This document shows, in pieces, positions 22,856-36,800 of a stretch of 64,000 nt of DNA; the first letter of the stretch is position 1, and every line of letters begins with the position of its first letter. The notes beneath the pieces were generated by a model. That model was given only the letters and a program-made list of their open reading frames with translations. It had not been told where the DNA came from and searched no databases. Where the stretch lies: positions 37,396,784 to 37,460,783 of the forward strand of contig NC_089857.1 in NCBI RefSeq assembly GCF_036373705.1, given 5' to 3'. The DNA is from Amia ocellicauda. Taxonomy: Eukaryota > Chordata > Actinopteri > Amiiformes > Amiidae. A program made the translations under genes and the position numbers.

Positions 22856-25800
22856 GTAAGTGTAATGTTTACAAGTTTAAAAGTTTAGAGCTGACCCTCT
22901 ATAGTTTTCCTTTAACATCTAAAATGCACAATCTTTATATAGAGCAATTTTAAAAGTTGAATATATGCATTTTATTGGCTTTTTGGGAATATTTGACATA
23001 TTTTATAAGGCATATCCGTGCTTACGTTTTGTTGTTGTTGTTTTTTATTGATTTATTTTGAACTGTCATGGGTTTTATAGCCGGGAGGGCCAATTACAGA
23101 AATAACTCGATGCAACATACATGTGACACCAGTTTACACATACAGTATAGCGGTGGGACTTTATTATTATTATACCAGAAATGATAATTCAATTTAATTG
23201 GACTGCTATTCTTATGTGTCAATCTTAGTGAAACAATAATAATGGAATAATCGCCACAAGACACACCAGATGACTACAGTCTATGTTTTTACATAATCTC
23301 TCATCCATACAGCTACACTACACGCACTGTGGACAATTTGTAAAGCAACATTTAATGTCACATTTTATTTAGGTGTGTGTTTATTTGTGTCAGTTTACTA
23401 ACTTTTATTAAAACAGTAAATGTATACATTAAATATTGTAATATTCGAATATGTATAACATGTCCCCTAACCCTTTATCCCATCTCAACCCTTATCCAGC
23501 TCTATTCCTTATCTGATTTTAACATTGCTTAACCATATTTCTTATTAATAACTCAAGGTAAGAACCAAAGTAAAACACTCATATCTTGAACCCTAACCCT
23601 ATCTTTAACTATTACTCCAACCCATAACCCTACATTTAACCATAACCCTGTTTTAATATTAATCTTCACTGTAGCTCCGAGTTTAACCCCAGACATGAGC
23701 CTAATATTAGCCCAACCATAAACCTAGCCTAGTCTCAGAAAATTCCTAAGCCTTACCCAAATATCACCTCAATAGTTAAGTAATATCCTTCCCATTACCC
23801 TCAACTTAGGTTGGCATTTAATCATGAGTTTGACCTACACACTAATCACCTGTACCATCCTGTACTCAACGGCAGCCTTTTTGTCAGAGGCTGCCATCAA
23901 GTACTGGGTAATAATTTAAAATGAACTTTGGTTGGTCAAACTTTTGATATAAGACGCTTTTGTCCAACGTCATAACCTTATCTGCAAACCTGAGTTTACA
24001 TGATTTTTTAAATAGTTACACTGCTGTGAAGAGGAAACCTATTTCATTGTTTTGACTGAAACATTTACCCACAGGATATTGGCTTTAACACAAAATGAGC
24101 CAACCTATGCACGAAATGTGTTTCCATGCTTTGATGAGCCTGCAATGAAAGCTACATTTGATATGAGGATTGTGCATCGGCCCATATTTGTTGTACTTTC
24201 AAATATGCCTCCTATTGGTAAGTATTCATATTTCCTTTTCTGGTAGAAAACACAGATGAATGGTTTTGTGTTAATTTCACCAAATTTTATAGGAAATATA
24301 GCAATAGAGACAGGATAATAGATCAGTATGTTTTCTCAAGTGCTCTCAAGTTAGCTTCCAATAAGTACAAATATATATTTATGTCCATGTTAAGGGTGTA
24401 ATCAGGCTATGGTTTACTAAAACTCTTTTCCATTATCCACATCGGATTATACATTTGTTCTATTTGTTGTAATGGGAACCAACTCCACACTCAGGAGCAC
24501 ACCTCTTTACAATAACTGTGTCTCTTTATATCAGAGAAATCCACCTGCTAATACTGTGTCAATCAACAGACTCACACAGTAAACCAGACATAATAGTTAT
24601 TCATTCCTAATGTATCTTTTATCGTACTTATTAAGTTAATTATAAATCAACCACCAACAACATGTTCACATAGAACCAATCATTGGTCTCATTTTCTGTT
24701 AAATTAAACTTTAAAACAAAGCTTGAGTTCAGTGAGAATCCCGAGCTTGTCCTCGTCAACAGAGTTGTGTAATTCTGGTAGGTACAGTGCATCCGGAAAG
24801 TATTCACAGCGCTTCACTTTTTCCACATTTTGTTATGTTACAGCCTTATTCCAACATGGATTCAAGTCATTATTTTCCTCAAAATTCTACAGACAATACC
24901 CCATAATGACAACGTGAAAGAAGTTTGTTTGAAATCTTTGCAAATGTATTAAAAATAAAAACAAAACATTGCTGCATTCATCTTTCCCTCGATCCTGAAC
25001 TTTGAGAAATCAATATTTTGCATGTGTTCGATATTTTGCAGGTGTGTTTCAAATACGGGACAGCAAAGGAAGCTTTTGGAATGTCACAACATTTGATACA
25101 ACACCAAGGATGTCAACTTATTTAATAGCTTTAGTGATCTGTCAATTTGATTATGTCATAAAATCAGAAAATGGAAGAGAGGTATGTCAGTAAATAATTC
25201 TGATTTTGAATAGTTATTTATTATAGTAATTACCCCATATGCCAGTTTACTGTGATTTGAAGGAATAGTGTGGAAAGTATTTGTTCCAGTTTTCTGCATT
25301 GGTTTGGAAAAAAAGGGTGGTACATCACAGCACCTTGTTAGTATGGCTTGCATTGTATCTTGAAAATAATGTTGGTTATTGTGAATGAAAAAAAAATATT
25401 ATAGAAAGTGATTTTACCAATAATTTCACTCAAGCGTAATACCAAGGCAAGTTTTGAATGTGCTATTGTACTGGGCTATTACAGGTATTTCAAACAACAA
25501 TTGAGAATAGAAAAATATTTGAAAAAGGGAAACAGGCAAAATAAATATTAAATTGTTTATTAAGATGCTTTTTTATTTTGGTTCCCCTCCAAAAAAGCTG
25601 CGTGTTTGGGCACGCACAAGTGCTGTGAAAGATGGTGAAGTTGATTACGCTTTACAAATTATACCACCAATCTTAAATTATCTGGAAGAGACACTAAATG
25701 TGAGTTACCCTCTTTCCAAACTAGGTGAGTATTTCAATTCAATCTCAATTATGTATTATACACAGTCTGCAGTCAAAACTTTAACCTCTTAATTGTTATA

Positions 25801-28800
25801 AGAAGTATTGGTTTTGTATTTTGAAGGAAGGCAGTTTCTGTTTTCTAATTGTGTCATTCTAACTTCTTAATTAAGTATCAATCTATTAATTATATTTCTA
25901 TTCCACAATACTGGAATAATATACTTATTTTCAAGGATAATCTCAGTACAAACAAAGTGAAGATCATTTTAAGGATTTTCCTCCTTGCCTTCACATTGAC
26001 ATGAAATACACAGTTATTATAATTTACAGGACTGTAGTGTTATTTTATCGAGTTCTACAAATCTGTTTTTTCGACATTTACAACATGTGGTAAATTCATC
26101 ATCTTATCTGATTAAATAATTTGAGGGAGGAAGATATGTCAGAAAATGTGAAGGTAATTTGAAAGAGCATGGATTTTGGCAGGATTGATGTATAGTAAAC
26201 ATTTCATGTGAGGGAGCCAAGCTGAATATACCCAATTATAGCCACTCTCTTGAATTTAAAAATAGCTGCCATTTATGACCAGATTCTACTGGGTAGGGAT
26301 TTTTATTAAAATAACTTTAATGCATCAATGATTTTTTTGTGAAGTTGGCTACCATTTACTAACATTGTCACCACTTATTATATATTATTGCCAAAGCTTA
26401 AACACCTCTCAGCTTTGTGACTTGGTACATTAGCATGTTAGTAGTTCACCATATCATTAAAATGTAATGTTGGCAATACACTAATACAGTGAGGGAAAAA
26501 AGTATTTGATCCCCTGCTGATTTTGTACGTTTGCCCACTGACAAAGAAATGATCAGTCTATAATTTTAATGGTAGGTGTATTTTAACAGTGAGAGACAGA
26601 ATAACAACAAAAAAATCCAGAAAAACGCATTTCAAAAAAGTTATAAATTGATTTGCATGTTAATGAGGGAAATAAGTATTTGATCCCCTATCAATCAGCA
26701 AGATTTCTGGCTCCCACGTGTCTTTTATACAGGTAATGAGCTGAGATTACCTGTATAAAAGACACCTGTCCACAGAAGCAATCAATCAGATTCCAAACTC
26801 TCCACCATGGCCAAGACCAAAGAGCTGTCCAAGGATGTCAGGGACAAGATTGTAGACCTACACAAGGCTGGAATGGGCTACAAGACCATCGCCAAGCAGC
26901 TGGGTGAGAAGGTGACAACAGTTGGTGCGATTATTCGCAAATGGAAGAAACACAAAATAACTGTCAGTCTCCCTCGGTCTGGGGCTCCATGCAAGATCTC
27001 ACCTCGTGGAGTTTCAATGATCATGAGAACGGTGAGGAATCAGCCCAGAACTACACGGGAGGATCTTGTTAATGATCTCAAGGCAGCTGGGACCATAGTC
27101 ACCAAGAAAACAATTGGTAACACACTACGCCGTGAAGGACTGAAATCCTGCAGCGCCCGCAAGGTCCCCCTGCTCAAGAAAGCACATGTACAGGCCCGTC
27201 TGAAGTTTTCCAATGAACATCTGAATGATTCAGAGGAGAACTGGGTGAAAGTGTTGTGGTCAGATGAGACCAAAATCGAACTCTTTGGCATCAACTCAAC
27301 TCGCCGTGTTTGGAGGAGGAGGAATGACCCCAAGAACACCATCCCCACCGTCAAACATGGAGGTGGAAACATTATGCTTTGGGGGTGTTCTTCTGCTAAG
27401 GGGACAGGACAACTGCACCGCATCAAAGGGACGATGGACGGGGCCATGTACCGTCAAATCTTGGGTGAGAACCTCCTTCCCTCAGCCAGGGCATTGAAAA
27501 TGGGTCGTGGATGGGTATTCCAGCATGACAATGACCCAAAACACACAGCCAAGGCAACAAAGGAGTGGCTCAAGAAGAAGCACATTAAGGTCCTGGAGTG
27601 GCCTAGCCAGTCTCCAGTCTCCTTAATCCCATAGAAAATCTGTGGAGGGAGCTGAAGGTTCGAGTTGCCAAACGTCAGCCTCGAAACCTTAATGACTTGG
27701 AGGATCTGCAAAGAGGAGTGGGACAAAATCCCTCCTGAGATGTGTGCAAACCTGGTGGCCAACTACAAGAAACGTCTGACCTCTGTGATTGCCAACAAGG
27801 GTTTTGCCACCAAGTACTAAGTCGAAGGGGTCAAATACTTATTTCCTTCATTAACATGCAAATCAATTTATAACTTTTTTGAAATGCGTTTTTCTGGATT
27901 TTTTTGTTGTTATTCTGTCTCTCACTGTTAAAATACTCCTACCATTAAAATTATAGCCTGATCATTTATTTGTCAGTGGGCAAATGTACAAAATCAGCAG
28001 GGGATCAAATACTTTTTTCCCTCACTGTATATGTATTGCCAGGCATGGTGCCATTCACTAAAACCTGTGAATAACAATGGCTACTCTAAAATTCACCTTG
28101 AAAGTGTACTTAATATTGATTTGTACATTACTGATTCTTTCTGCTAAAACCTGTACGGCTCTATATCCTGTTCTGCCCTGGTGATTCCTGAATTGGTAAC
28201 ATTACCTTTAAGGAATGTTTTTTCCTTGGGATTGGAATACAATTTCAATGTAAATATTACATGTTTCTGTGTATTATCTCTGCATTATTTAAAAATGATG
28301 GTAACACTTTACAATAATGGGCATTAATTCCTCATGAATTCCGATAGTACAACACAGGAAAAACACATGAATACATGATGTAATTCTTGTGAACTCAAAT
28401 TAAATTAATTTGTAATTCAAGTATGTGAATTCATATTGAATTAAAGGCTCTTATTCACATGGAATTCATTGTTAATAAACAGTAAATAATGAAGTTGATT
28501 ATATATAAATATATATATATATATACACTCACCTAAAGGATTATTAGGAACACCATACTAATACTGTGTTTGACCCCCTTTCTCCTTCAGAACTGCCTTA
28601 ATTCTACGTGGCATTGATTCAACAAGGTGCTGAAAGCATTCTTTAGAAATGTTGGCCCATATTGATAGGATAGCATCTTGCAGTTGATGGAGATTTGTGG
28701 GGTGCACATCCAGGGCACGAAGCTCCCGTTCCACCACATCCCAAAGATGCTGTATTGGGTTGAGATCTGGTGACTGTGGGGGCCAGTTTAGTACAGTGAA

Positions 28801-30835
28801 CTCATTGTCGTGTTCAAGAAACCAATTTGAAATGATTCGACCTTTGTGACATGGTGCATTATCCTGCTGGAAGTAGCCATCAGAGGATGGGTACATGGTG
28901 GTCATAAAGGGATGGACATGGTCAGAAACAATGCTCAGGTAGGCCGTGGCATTTAAACGATGCCCAATTGGCACTAAGGGGCCTAAAGTGTGCCAAGAAA
29001 ACATCCCCCACACCATTACACCACCACCAGCAGCCTGCACAGTGGTAACAAGGCATGATGGATCCATGTTCTCATTCTGTTTACACCAAATTCTGACTCT
29101 ACCATCTGAATGTCTCAACAGAAATCGAGACTCATCAGACCAGGCAACATTTTTCCAGTCTTCAACTGTCCAATTTTGGTGAGCTTGTGCAAATTGTAGC
29201 CTCTTTTTCCTATTTGTAGTGGAGATGAGTGGTACCCGGTGGGGTCTTCTGCTGTTGTAGCCCATCCACCTCAAGGTTGTACGTGTTGTGGCTTCACAAA
29301 TGCTTTGCTGCATACCTCGGTTGTAACGAGTGGTTATTTCAGTCAAAGTTGCTCTTCCATCAGCTTGAATCAGTCGGCCCATTCTCCTCTGACCTCTAGC
29401 ATCAACAAGGCATTTTCGCCCCCACAGGACTGCCGCATACTGGATGTTTTTCCCTTTTCACACCATTCTTTGTAAACCCTAGAAATGGTTGTGCGTGAAA
29501 ATCCCAGTAACTGAGCAGATTGTGAAATACTCAGACCGGCCCGTCTGGCACCAACAACCATGCCACGCTCAAAATTGCTTAAATCACCTTTCTTTCCCAT
29601 TCAGACATTCAGTTTGGAGTTCAGGAGATTGTCTTGACCAGGACCACACCCCTAAATGCATTGAAGCAACTGTCATGTGATTGGTTGGTTAGATAATTGC
29701 ATTAATGAGAAATTGAACAGGTGTTCCTAATAATCCTTTAGGTGAGTGTATATTATATATCTGCTGTATGCTATATGTGTGTTCGCCATCATAACAATAA
29801 ATAATAGTCGGGTTTCCTGCAACAGGCTTTACACACACAGACATAATCAGCCCCAGGCATCCACAGTCCCAGCTATATTAAACGGTACATTTTACTGATA
29901 TTTCTGAATGAAGACCTTGCAGCCCCCCGCCTGCTGCATAAACTCCAGTTACATTCCCTTAAAAAGAACAGGATGCTTTCAAAACTAAGGTCCCGCCTCC
30001 TAAAGCCAAGTAACCAATCATAGGAATCATAACATTCTGCCGCCAGAACAGTTCTGACCTATGAGCAGAGTTGCTTTCATAAACATCTCTTCACTGATTG
30101 GGTAATTGACCTATGTAAGGCGGGACTAAGCACTGAGAGCTCTTGATTGGTTAGAATGATTGAAAAGAAAAGCCCGGGAGGAAGTGATACAGGAAACTGG
30201 AAACGTTGTGCAGGCAGGTCGGCTGCAGGAGCTTCATGGTGAAATATCAGTAAAATATACCGTTTGATATGTTTACATTTTGCGTAGAATTAATACTGGC
30301 ACTGTTTGTAGGTGTACAGAAAACATTTAATGTTTTGAGATATCCCGATAAATATATGCGCAAACATTTTTTTAAATCCTTGTATTATTGCTCGGTATTT
30401 TATTGTGATCTTATTAACAGTTACATTTTTCATGGTTTTCTTGCAATTACTTTATAATGTCTGTAAAGCTCTTTGAGCACCAGCAAAAAAGCACTGAATA
30501 AATATTATAGGTATTATTATTATTATTATTATTATTAGTTTGTAGTGCATCCCAAACAGCATGAAACCCCTATACCCACATATTTCAGTATAAATTCTTG
30601 CCCCTAGACTAAGGACTTTATTGTAATTGTTTAATCATGCAGTGTTCATTAGGAAATACCATGAATAAGTCATGACTTTAAAATAATTGGCTGTAAACAA
30701 AGTGCATGTGATTAGCTTGTAAATAAGCATAACGCCAATTATTGCATGAAGAAATATATTTTAAAATTGAAAACTGTGATGAAACATCGCTCGCCAGGGG
30801 GTTGTGAATAAACATTGAATTAATGTGTGAAGTCA

Positions 30836-30870
<35 letters not shown>

Positions 30871-33800
30871 CAACTTCATTTATTAGCAATCAATTCCATA
30901 TGAATAAGAGCCTTTATTCATAATGAATTCACATACTTGAATTACAAATTAATTTAATTTGAGTTCACAAGAATTACATCATGTATTCATGTGTTTTTCC
31001 TGTGTTGTACTGTCGGAATTCATGAGGAATGAATGCTCATTATTGTAAAGTGTTACCAAAATAACATAGCTTGTCCACATTCCCACACCCACTATAAGGC
31101 CCATGAAGAATAGCAAGTCTGCATTTACTGTTCAATATATGTGCTTTTCTGTTTCCTAAGATGTGGTTGCAGTGCCTGAATTCTTTGCAAGTGGCATGGA
31201 GAACTGGGGGATTATTATTTTCAAGGAGGATGCTTTGTTTTATAATTCTAGCAGCCATTATCAGAATAAAGAATACATTTGCAGTATCGTGGCCCATGAA
31301 CTGGGACATCAGGCAAGTGGAAGCACTTCCTTAATTAAACAAGGAATTAATTCCATATCTTCCTTAGCCATTATAATCACTAACATTATTTTCATAATGG
31401 GCCTTAACAGTGAACTATAATGCATTCCAAAAGACTGCAGTGTCATTTGTTGGTTCACAGATATTGTTTGCTGTCCCCTAATTGTTTTCCAATAATTGCT
31501 ATCAGACTGTTACCTAAAGACCACACGTCACAAGTGAAGATCTGGATGTTAAAACGTGTGTCCTGCATTTACTTTCTAGTGGTTTGGAAATCTAGTTACC
31601 ATGAACTGGTGGAATCAAATATGGCTCAATGAGGGACTGTCAACATATGTTGAGTACATGATTCCTTACGATGTGGAACCTCTGCTGCAAGAGGTGAGTT
31701 TGTTTTCTAACCCGTCCCCACACCGTGTGTAGGGGATTTTGTGTTTCTGCTTTTTACAAAACCCAAGAGCCAGAGAAAGAGGGCACATTATATTCCTTGT
31801 GATAACACCTAGCATATATTCAGGCACACAATACAAAGTTGCCACAGACATGGGAACATCACTATTCATATGGGTTACATATTGGTGCAGAGATAAGGAA
31901 GAAGGAACAAGAAAGTATTGTATTTATTCTTCCTCTCTGGAACGAGTTTGAGGATGAAAGGACATTACTCAAATACATTCCTTGTAATTAAACTGGAACT
32001 CAGTCTCCCCATCTGCTGTCAGTTTCATGTCATAACAAGGACATCCTCGCTGCATTGAGATGCATGCATTGCATATGTTTCAAACCAGTGCACAGAGAAT
32101 AATTGTGTAACGTACTTTTCTCGTTACATGCCTTTAATCATTGTATGCCCACCATTTGCAATATTCTGTGCCACAATATATCAATAGCAATCTAGACATC
32201 ACTCCATAAGTAGATAACTGGCAGCATATTAGACAGCATCCCGTGGATTTAATTATAACCTTCTTCTTCCACTTGCTTGGATCCATTAGGACCTAGAGTT
32301 GCAATGAGATCTAAGCTTTTGTTATAGCCGTTATGCAGTTCCATTGTTAATGGCGCTGTTACCTAGAGTCCGCTTTGTTCTGGCCCAGTTTCTGTCCGTG
32401 TCTCTCTTCTATGTCAATTCTGAGTGGACCTCTTTAAAGTAAAATCATAAATTGTTTATAGCTAAATTATAAAACAAATGGGATTTGTAATATGCTTATT
32501 TTCATCTCCTTTTTCAGATAGAAAAGGATTATGTCCAGGACATCCAAATGATGCTTGACAGAGATTCATTTTATTTTCCCCATTCACTAACTGTAAAGGA
32601 GAACAAGGTTGAAAGTAACACTCAGATACAGAGATTATTTTCTCGGTTGACTTATACAAAGGTAAGGTGGATGCAGAAAAACACTGTTTTAATAGGTTAA
32701 ATGCCTTTAAACTACAGAAGCCAAACAAGAAAAATAATAATGTCAACGAGTCTAACTTGTTTCTAAAGAAATTATTTGCACATCCTTGTTAAACGTTATT
32801 AAATGAGAAACCGAATGATAAAATATGGTTAGCATGCAGTGTGATAGTAAATACAAAAGCAATTACAATCTGACTTTGACATACATTGGGTTTTGACTAA
32901 ACACAGCCAATATTTGTTGTAGTCCAATATGCCCTTTGACTCTATCCACGGCCTTGGTGACGTCTATAGGCCATCTTCTCAGCAGTAATTCAAACGTTGT
33001 AACTTTGTAATCCTTAGGGTGGTTCTATTTCAAAAATGATGGGCACTTTTCTGACAACAAAGGTATTCCATAAAGGGCTTGGGGTAAGTTAAAAACTTTT
33101 TATTTTTTATTTTTTACTGCAGTTTTTTATTAAAAAATAATACTTGACTTTAGATACATGCAGGGTAACATATTTCAAGGTGAAATGAAAATGTTAGGTT
33201 GCCATTTGAAAGCTTTAATAAATAATGTGTATTAGCATAAAGACTATAAGATACAGAACCTGTTTTAAAAGACAGTGGGAGCTCACGTAACAGAAACATA
33301 TGGTCAGTGATCTGACAAATCCACCCTGATTCAAGGTCCTGAGCATCTTGCCAGGATTCTTTGGTAGGGGAATATAATTGCACATGCTACAACACATTTC
33401 TATCCCCACATACTTTCCGTAGTATTGCGCACTGCGTAAAACATTCCCCCTGACAAAAGGACTTTGCAAAAAGGATATTTCCTCACAGATATTCCTCTGG
33501 TGGGGTTAATTACATAGTCAGGTATGCAAAATTAACTTTATTCCTTTACAGTCCTACCTTCAGGCCTTCTCCTACATGAATGTTGAGCAGGATGACCTCT
33601 GGATTCACTTACAAATGGTAGACTTCATTCATTGTATTATTCTGTCTATGAATTGAATTAAAAATACAGTGAAATTTAAATCTTTGATGAAACTGCTTTA
33701 ATTAATATATCATATATCATTTTCTTCACCCACTATTTAAATCAAATATATAGTATGTATATGTATGTGTTTTATTAAGGCTGCAACCAGTCAACCAGAA

Positions 33801-36800
33801 CTACAACTGCCAGCATCAATAAAAGACATTATGGACTCTTGGACGCTGCAGCCAGGATATCCAGTTATTTCACTGAACACAACGACAGGCATTGTCACTC
33901 AGGAGCCGTTTGTCCACTTAACAGAAGAAAACAATACCACCCTGGAAAAGTATGTGTTTTGTGCTATAAAGCTTTCCTTATTGTTTTCAACATACCTATT
34001 CCACTTTAGGGTATACTTGTGGATAATGGAAAGTAATGTTTTTAATTAATTTGAAGTTTGATCTCCTAGACATGTTGGGTAACAGTATTTTTTGTTGTTG
34101 CAATATCCTCTTGGATGCCATTGGAGCTTATCGTACTTAAACATGAAGAAAGATTACTTTACAAACGTAAATATTAAGGTATAACATTTTCTGAATGTAT
34201 GTTTTTTTTCAATATATACATTGCTTCAAACATTGCTTTTCTTTAGTGTCACTTGGTTTGTTCCAATTCAATGGATGAGGAATGGAACTTTGCAGAATTT
34301 GACATGGCTTAATACGAAAACATGTAAGTTGAATTACATTCCCTACTGTAGATAAGTTGCTGGTGCTTCTATTTTTATTATTTGTCTAATTTTATTTTTA
34401 TAATTATTCATGTTTTCAGAATCTGCTGTTTTATAGACTAACTAATTGTTTTCATAATGTTATTATAGCTGTATTCTCTGAGATGATCATTACCTCAGAT
34501 AATGATTGGATAATACTGAATGTGAATGCATCTGGATATTTTAGAGTTATATACGACCAAGCAAACATTGAAAGATTGCAGCGTCAGTTGATGAAAGATC
34601 CAAATGTAAGTCCATGTTTTACTATCTGTCTGCATCTACATTGTTCTCTATGACTTGCATTTCTCTCACTTTCTACTGCTTTAAAAATCATAATCGGAGT
34701 CTTTAATTTGAGATTTGTGTTTAAATTACGCTTTTGATTTGGTCTAGGCCCATGTATTCAAAAAGATCAGATTACAAAAAATCCTGTGATTTATGTTGTG
34801 AAATATAATGTTTTTCCTTGTTTTCTTGCAGAAAATACCAGTGTGTAACAGGGCACAGATCATTGGTGATGCCTTTCAATTAATGGTGTAAGTATTGAAT
34901 GGGGTTTGATTTTGAAATCTTTATTTTGTCCCTCAGAAAAATACCACTAAAAGATGGTCATGGATGGTAGTTTTCTCGCACTGAATCAGTTAATTTAAAT
35001 TGTCTGTTATACTTTAATATAATACTTTATTTGATATTTAGTTATGAATAAATAAATACATATCCAAGATAGAGTCAGGGGGACAGTAGTTAGAGAACCA
35101 ATGGCAAATTGTGATCACAATATGCTTAGCTTTGAGGCATTCTTTCAAAAAACAAGGTCCAAATCTAAAACAATGGTCTACAATTTTAGAAAAGCAAACC
35201 TTGAAGGTATGAGACGGCACTTAGAAGAGGTAGACTGGTGAGCCCATTAGATACAGAGTCAGTTGAAAATCCACAAGAAAGAGGACAAAACTGAGCCAGG
35301 AAATTACAGACCAATCAGTCTCACCTGCATCACTTGTAAAATGTTGGAAAAAATGATTAGAGAGAAAATAGAGGAGCATCTTAATGAAAACCATATTCTT
35401 GGAGATAGTCAACATGGGTTTAGACGAGGCAGATCAAGTTTTACTAATTTATTAGAATTGTTTGTAGATCACGTGAAAGCATATGATATGGTATACTTAG
35501 ATTTCCAAAAAGCTTTTGATAAGGTTCCACACCAAAGACTGATCCTCAAATTGGAAGCCGTAGGCATTCAGGGTAATGTAAGTAGATGGATTATGAACTG
35601 GTTGATGTATAGGAAGCAGAAGGTGTTGATTAGAGGAGTTGCTTCTAACTGGAGTGAGGTTGTTAGTGGAGTTCCACAGGGATCAGTACTAGGGCCTTGC
35701 TTTTTCTAATCTATATTAATGATCTGGACTCTGGGATAGTTAGCAAACTTGTCAAATTTGCAGATGATACTGAAATAGGTGGCTCAGCAGATACAATCTT
35801 GGCAGCACAGGCTATTCAGAGGGACTTAGATAATATTCAGTTGTGGACCGACACCTGGCAAATGAAATTCAATGTGGACAAGTGCAAGGTAATACATGCA
35901 GGTAACAAAAATGTCCACTATAATTACACTATGGGAGGTACAGATCTAGATGAAGTAACGCATGAGAAAGACCTAGGAGTCTATGTGGACTCCTCACTTT
36001 CTAAGCAATGTGGGGAAGCAATAAAAAAGGCAAACAGAATGCTAGGGTATATTGTCAAAAGTGTAGAATTGAGAACAAGGGCAGTAATTTAAGAAAGATA
36101 TCGCTGCTTTAGAGGCAGTTCAGAGGAGAGCAACCAGACTTATTCCAGGTCTGAAGGGAAAGTCCTACTGAGAGACTGAGGGAACTGAACCTTTTCACCC
36201 TGGAACAGAGGAGACTACGTGGGGACTTGATCCAAGTCTTCAAAATCATGAAAGGCATTGACCACATCAAACCAGAGGAGCTTTTCCAGATCAGCAGGGA
36301 CACACGCACCCGGGGACACAAATGGAAATTGGGCTACAAGGCATTCAAAACGGAAAACAGGAGACACTTCTTTACACAGAGAGTAGTCACAATCTGGAAT
36401 AAACTACCCAGCGATGTGGTAGAAGCTGAAAGTTTGGAAACATTTAAAAATAGACTGGATAGGATCCTTGGATCACTTAGTTATTAATGGACACCAAACG
36501 AGCACGATGGGTCGAATGGCCTCCTCTCGTTTGTAAACTTTCTTATGTTCTTATGTTCTGATGTTCTTATTAAGGTCTTGATGTCCATTTTATTTCAGAT
36601 GTTTCCAATTATATTTGTGGGTGCAGGAGTGGAGTATGAATTTTATTTAAACTACTTTTATTAAGGGTCCACAATCAATACATTTTAACACTTTTACATA
36701 TGAGCTCAATGTTTATCTACACATGGATTATGCCTATTTCTGTGTATAGTTATAGACAGACATTACTTATGTTTCCTGATTGGATTCAACAAGTTTTAAC

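Larger units (their letters stand above)
26487..28027 (+). mobile_element. Tc1-like DD34E element with long IR/DR termini
   Basis: A 1541-bp element flanked by TA on both sides in LVRN intron 4. Ends are CAGTGAGGGAAAAAAGTATT and its complement. Terminal inverted repeats are about 200 bp long and each contains a second copy of the AGTATTTGATCCCC-type end motif, the IR/DR arrangement of Sleeping Beauty-like Tc1 elements. The transposase inside is broken. A short derivative of the same family lies at 56610-56994. Confidence 0.9.
28300..31057. mobile_element. long inverted-repeat DNA element, unassigned
   Basis: The left arm (28300-28507) and right arm (about 30860-31057) are near-identical inverted repeats of about 200 bp beginning GGTAACACTTTACAATAATG at both outer ends. 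Inner arm ends are TA repeats. Excluding the Tc1 copy inserted at 28526-29748, the element is about 1.5 kb with about 1.1 kb of interior. The interior has no transposase frame, so it would be non-autonomous. Outer ends resemble those of the MITE at 41926. No clear target duplication seen. Confidence 0.7.
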
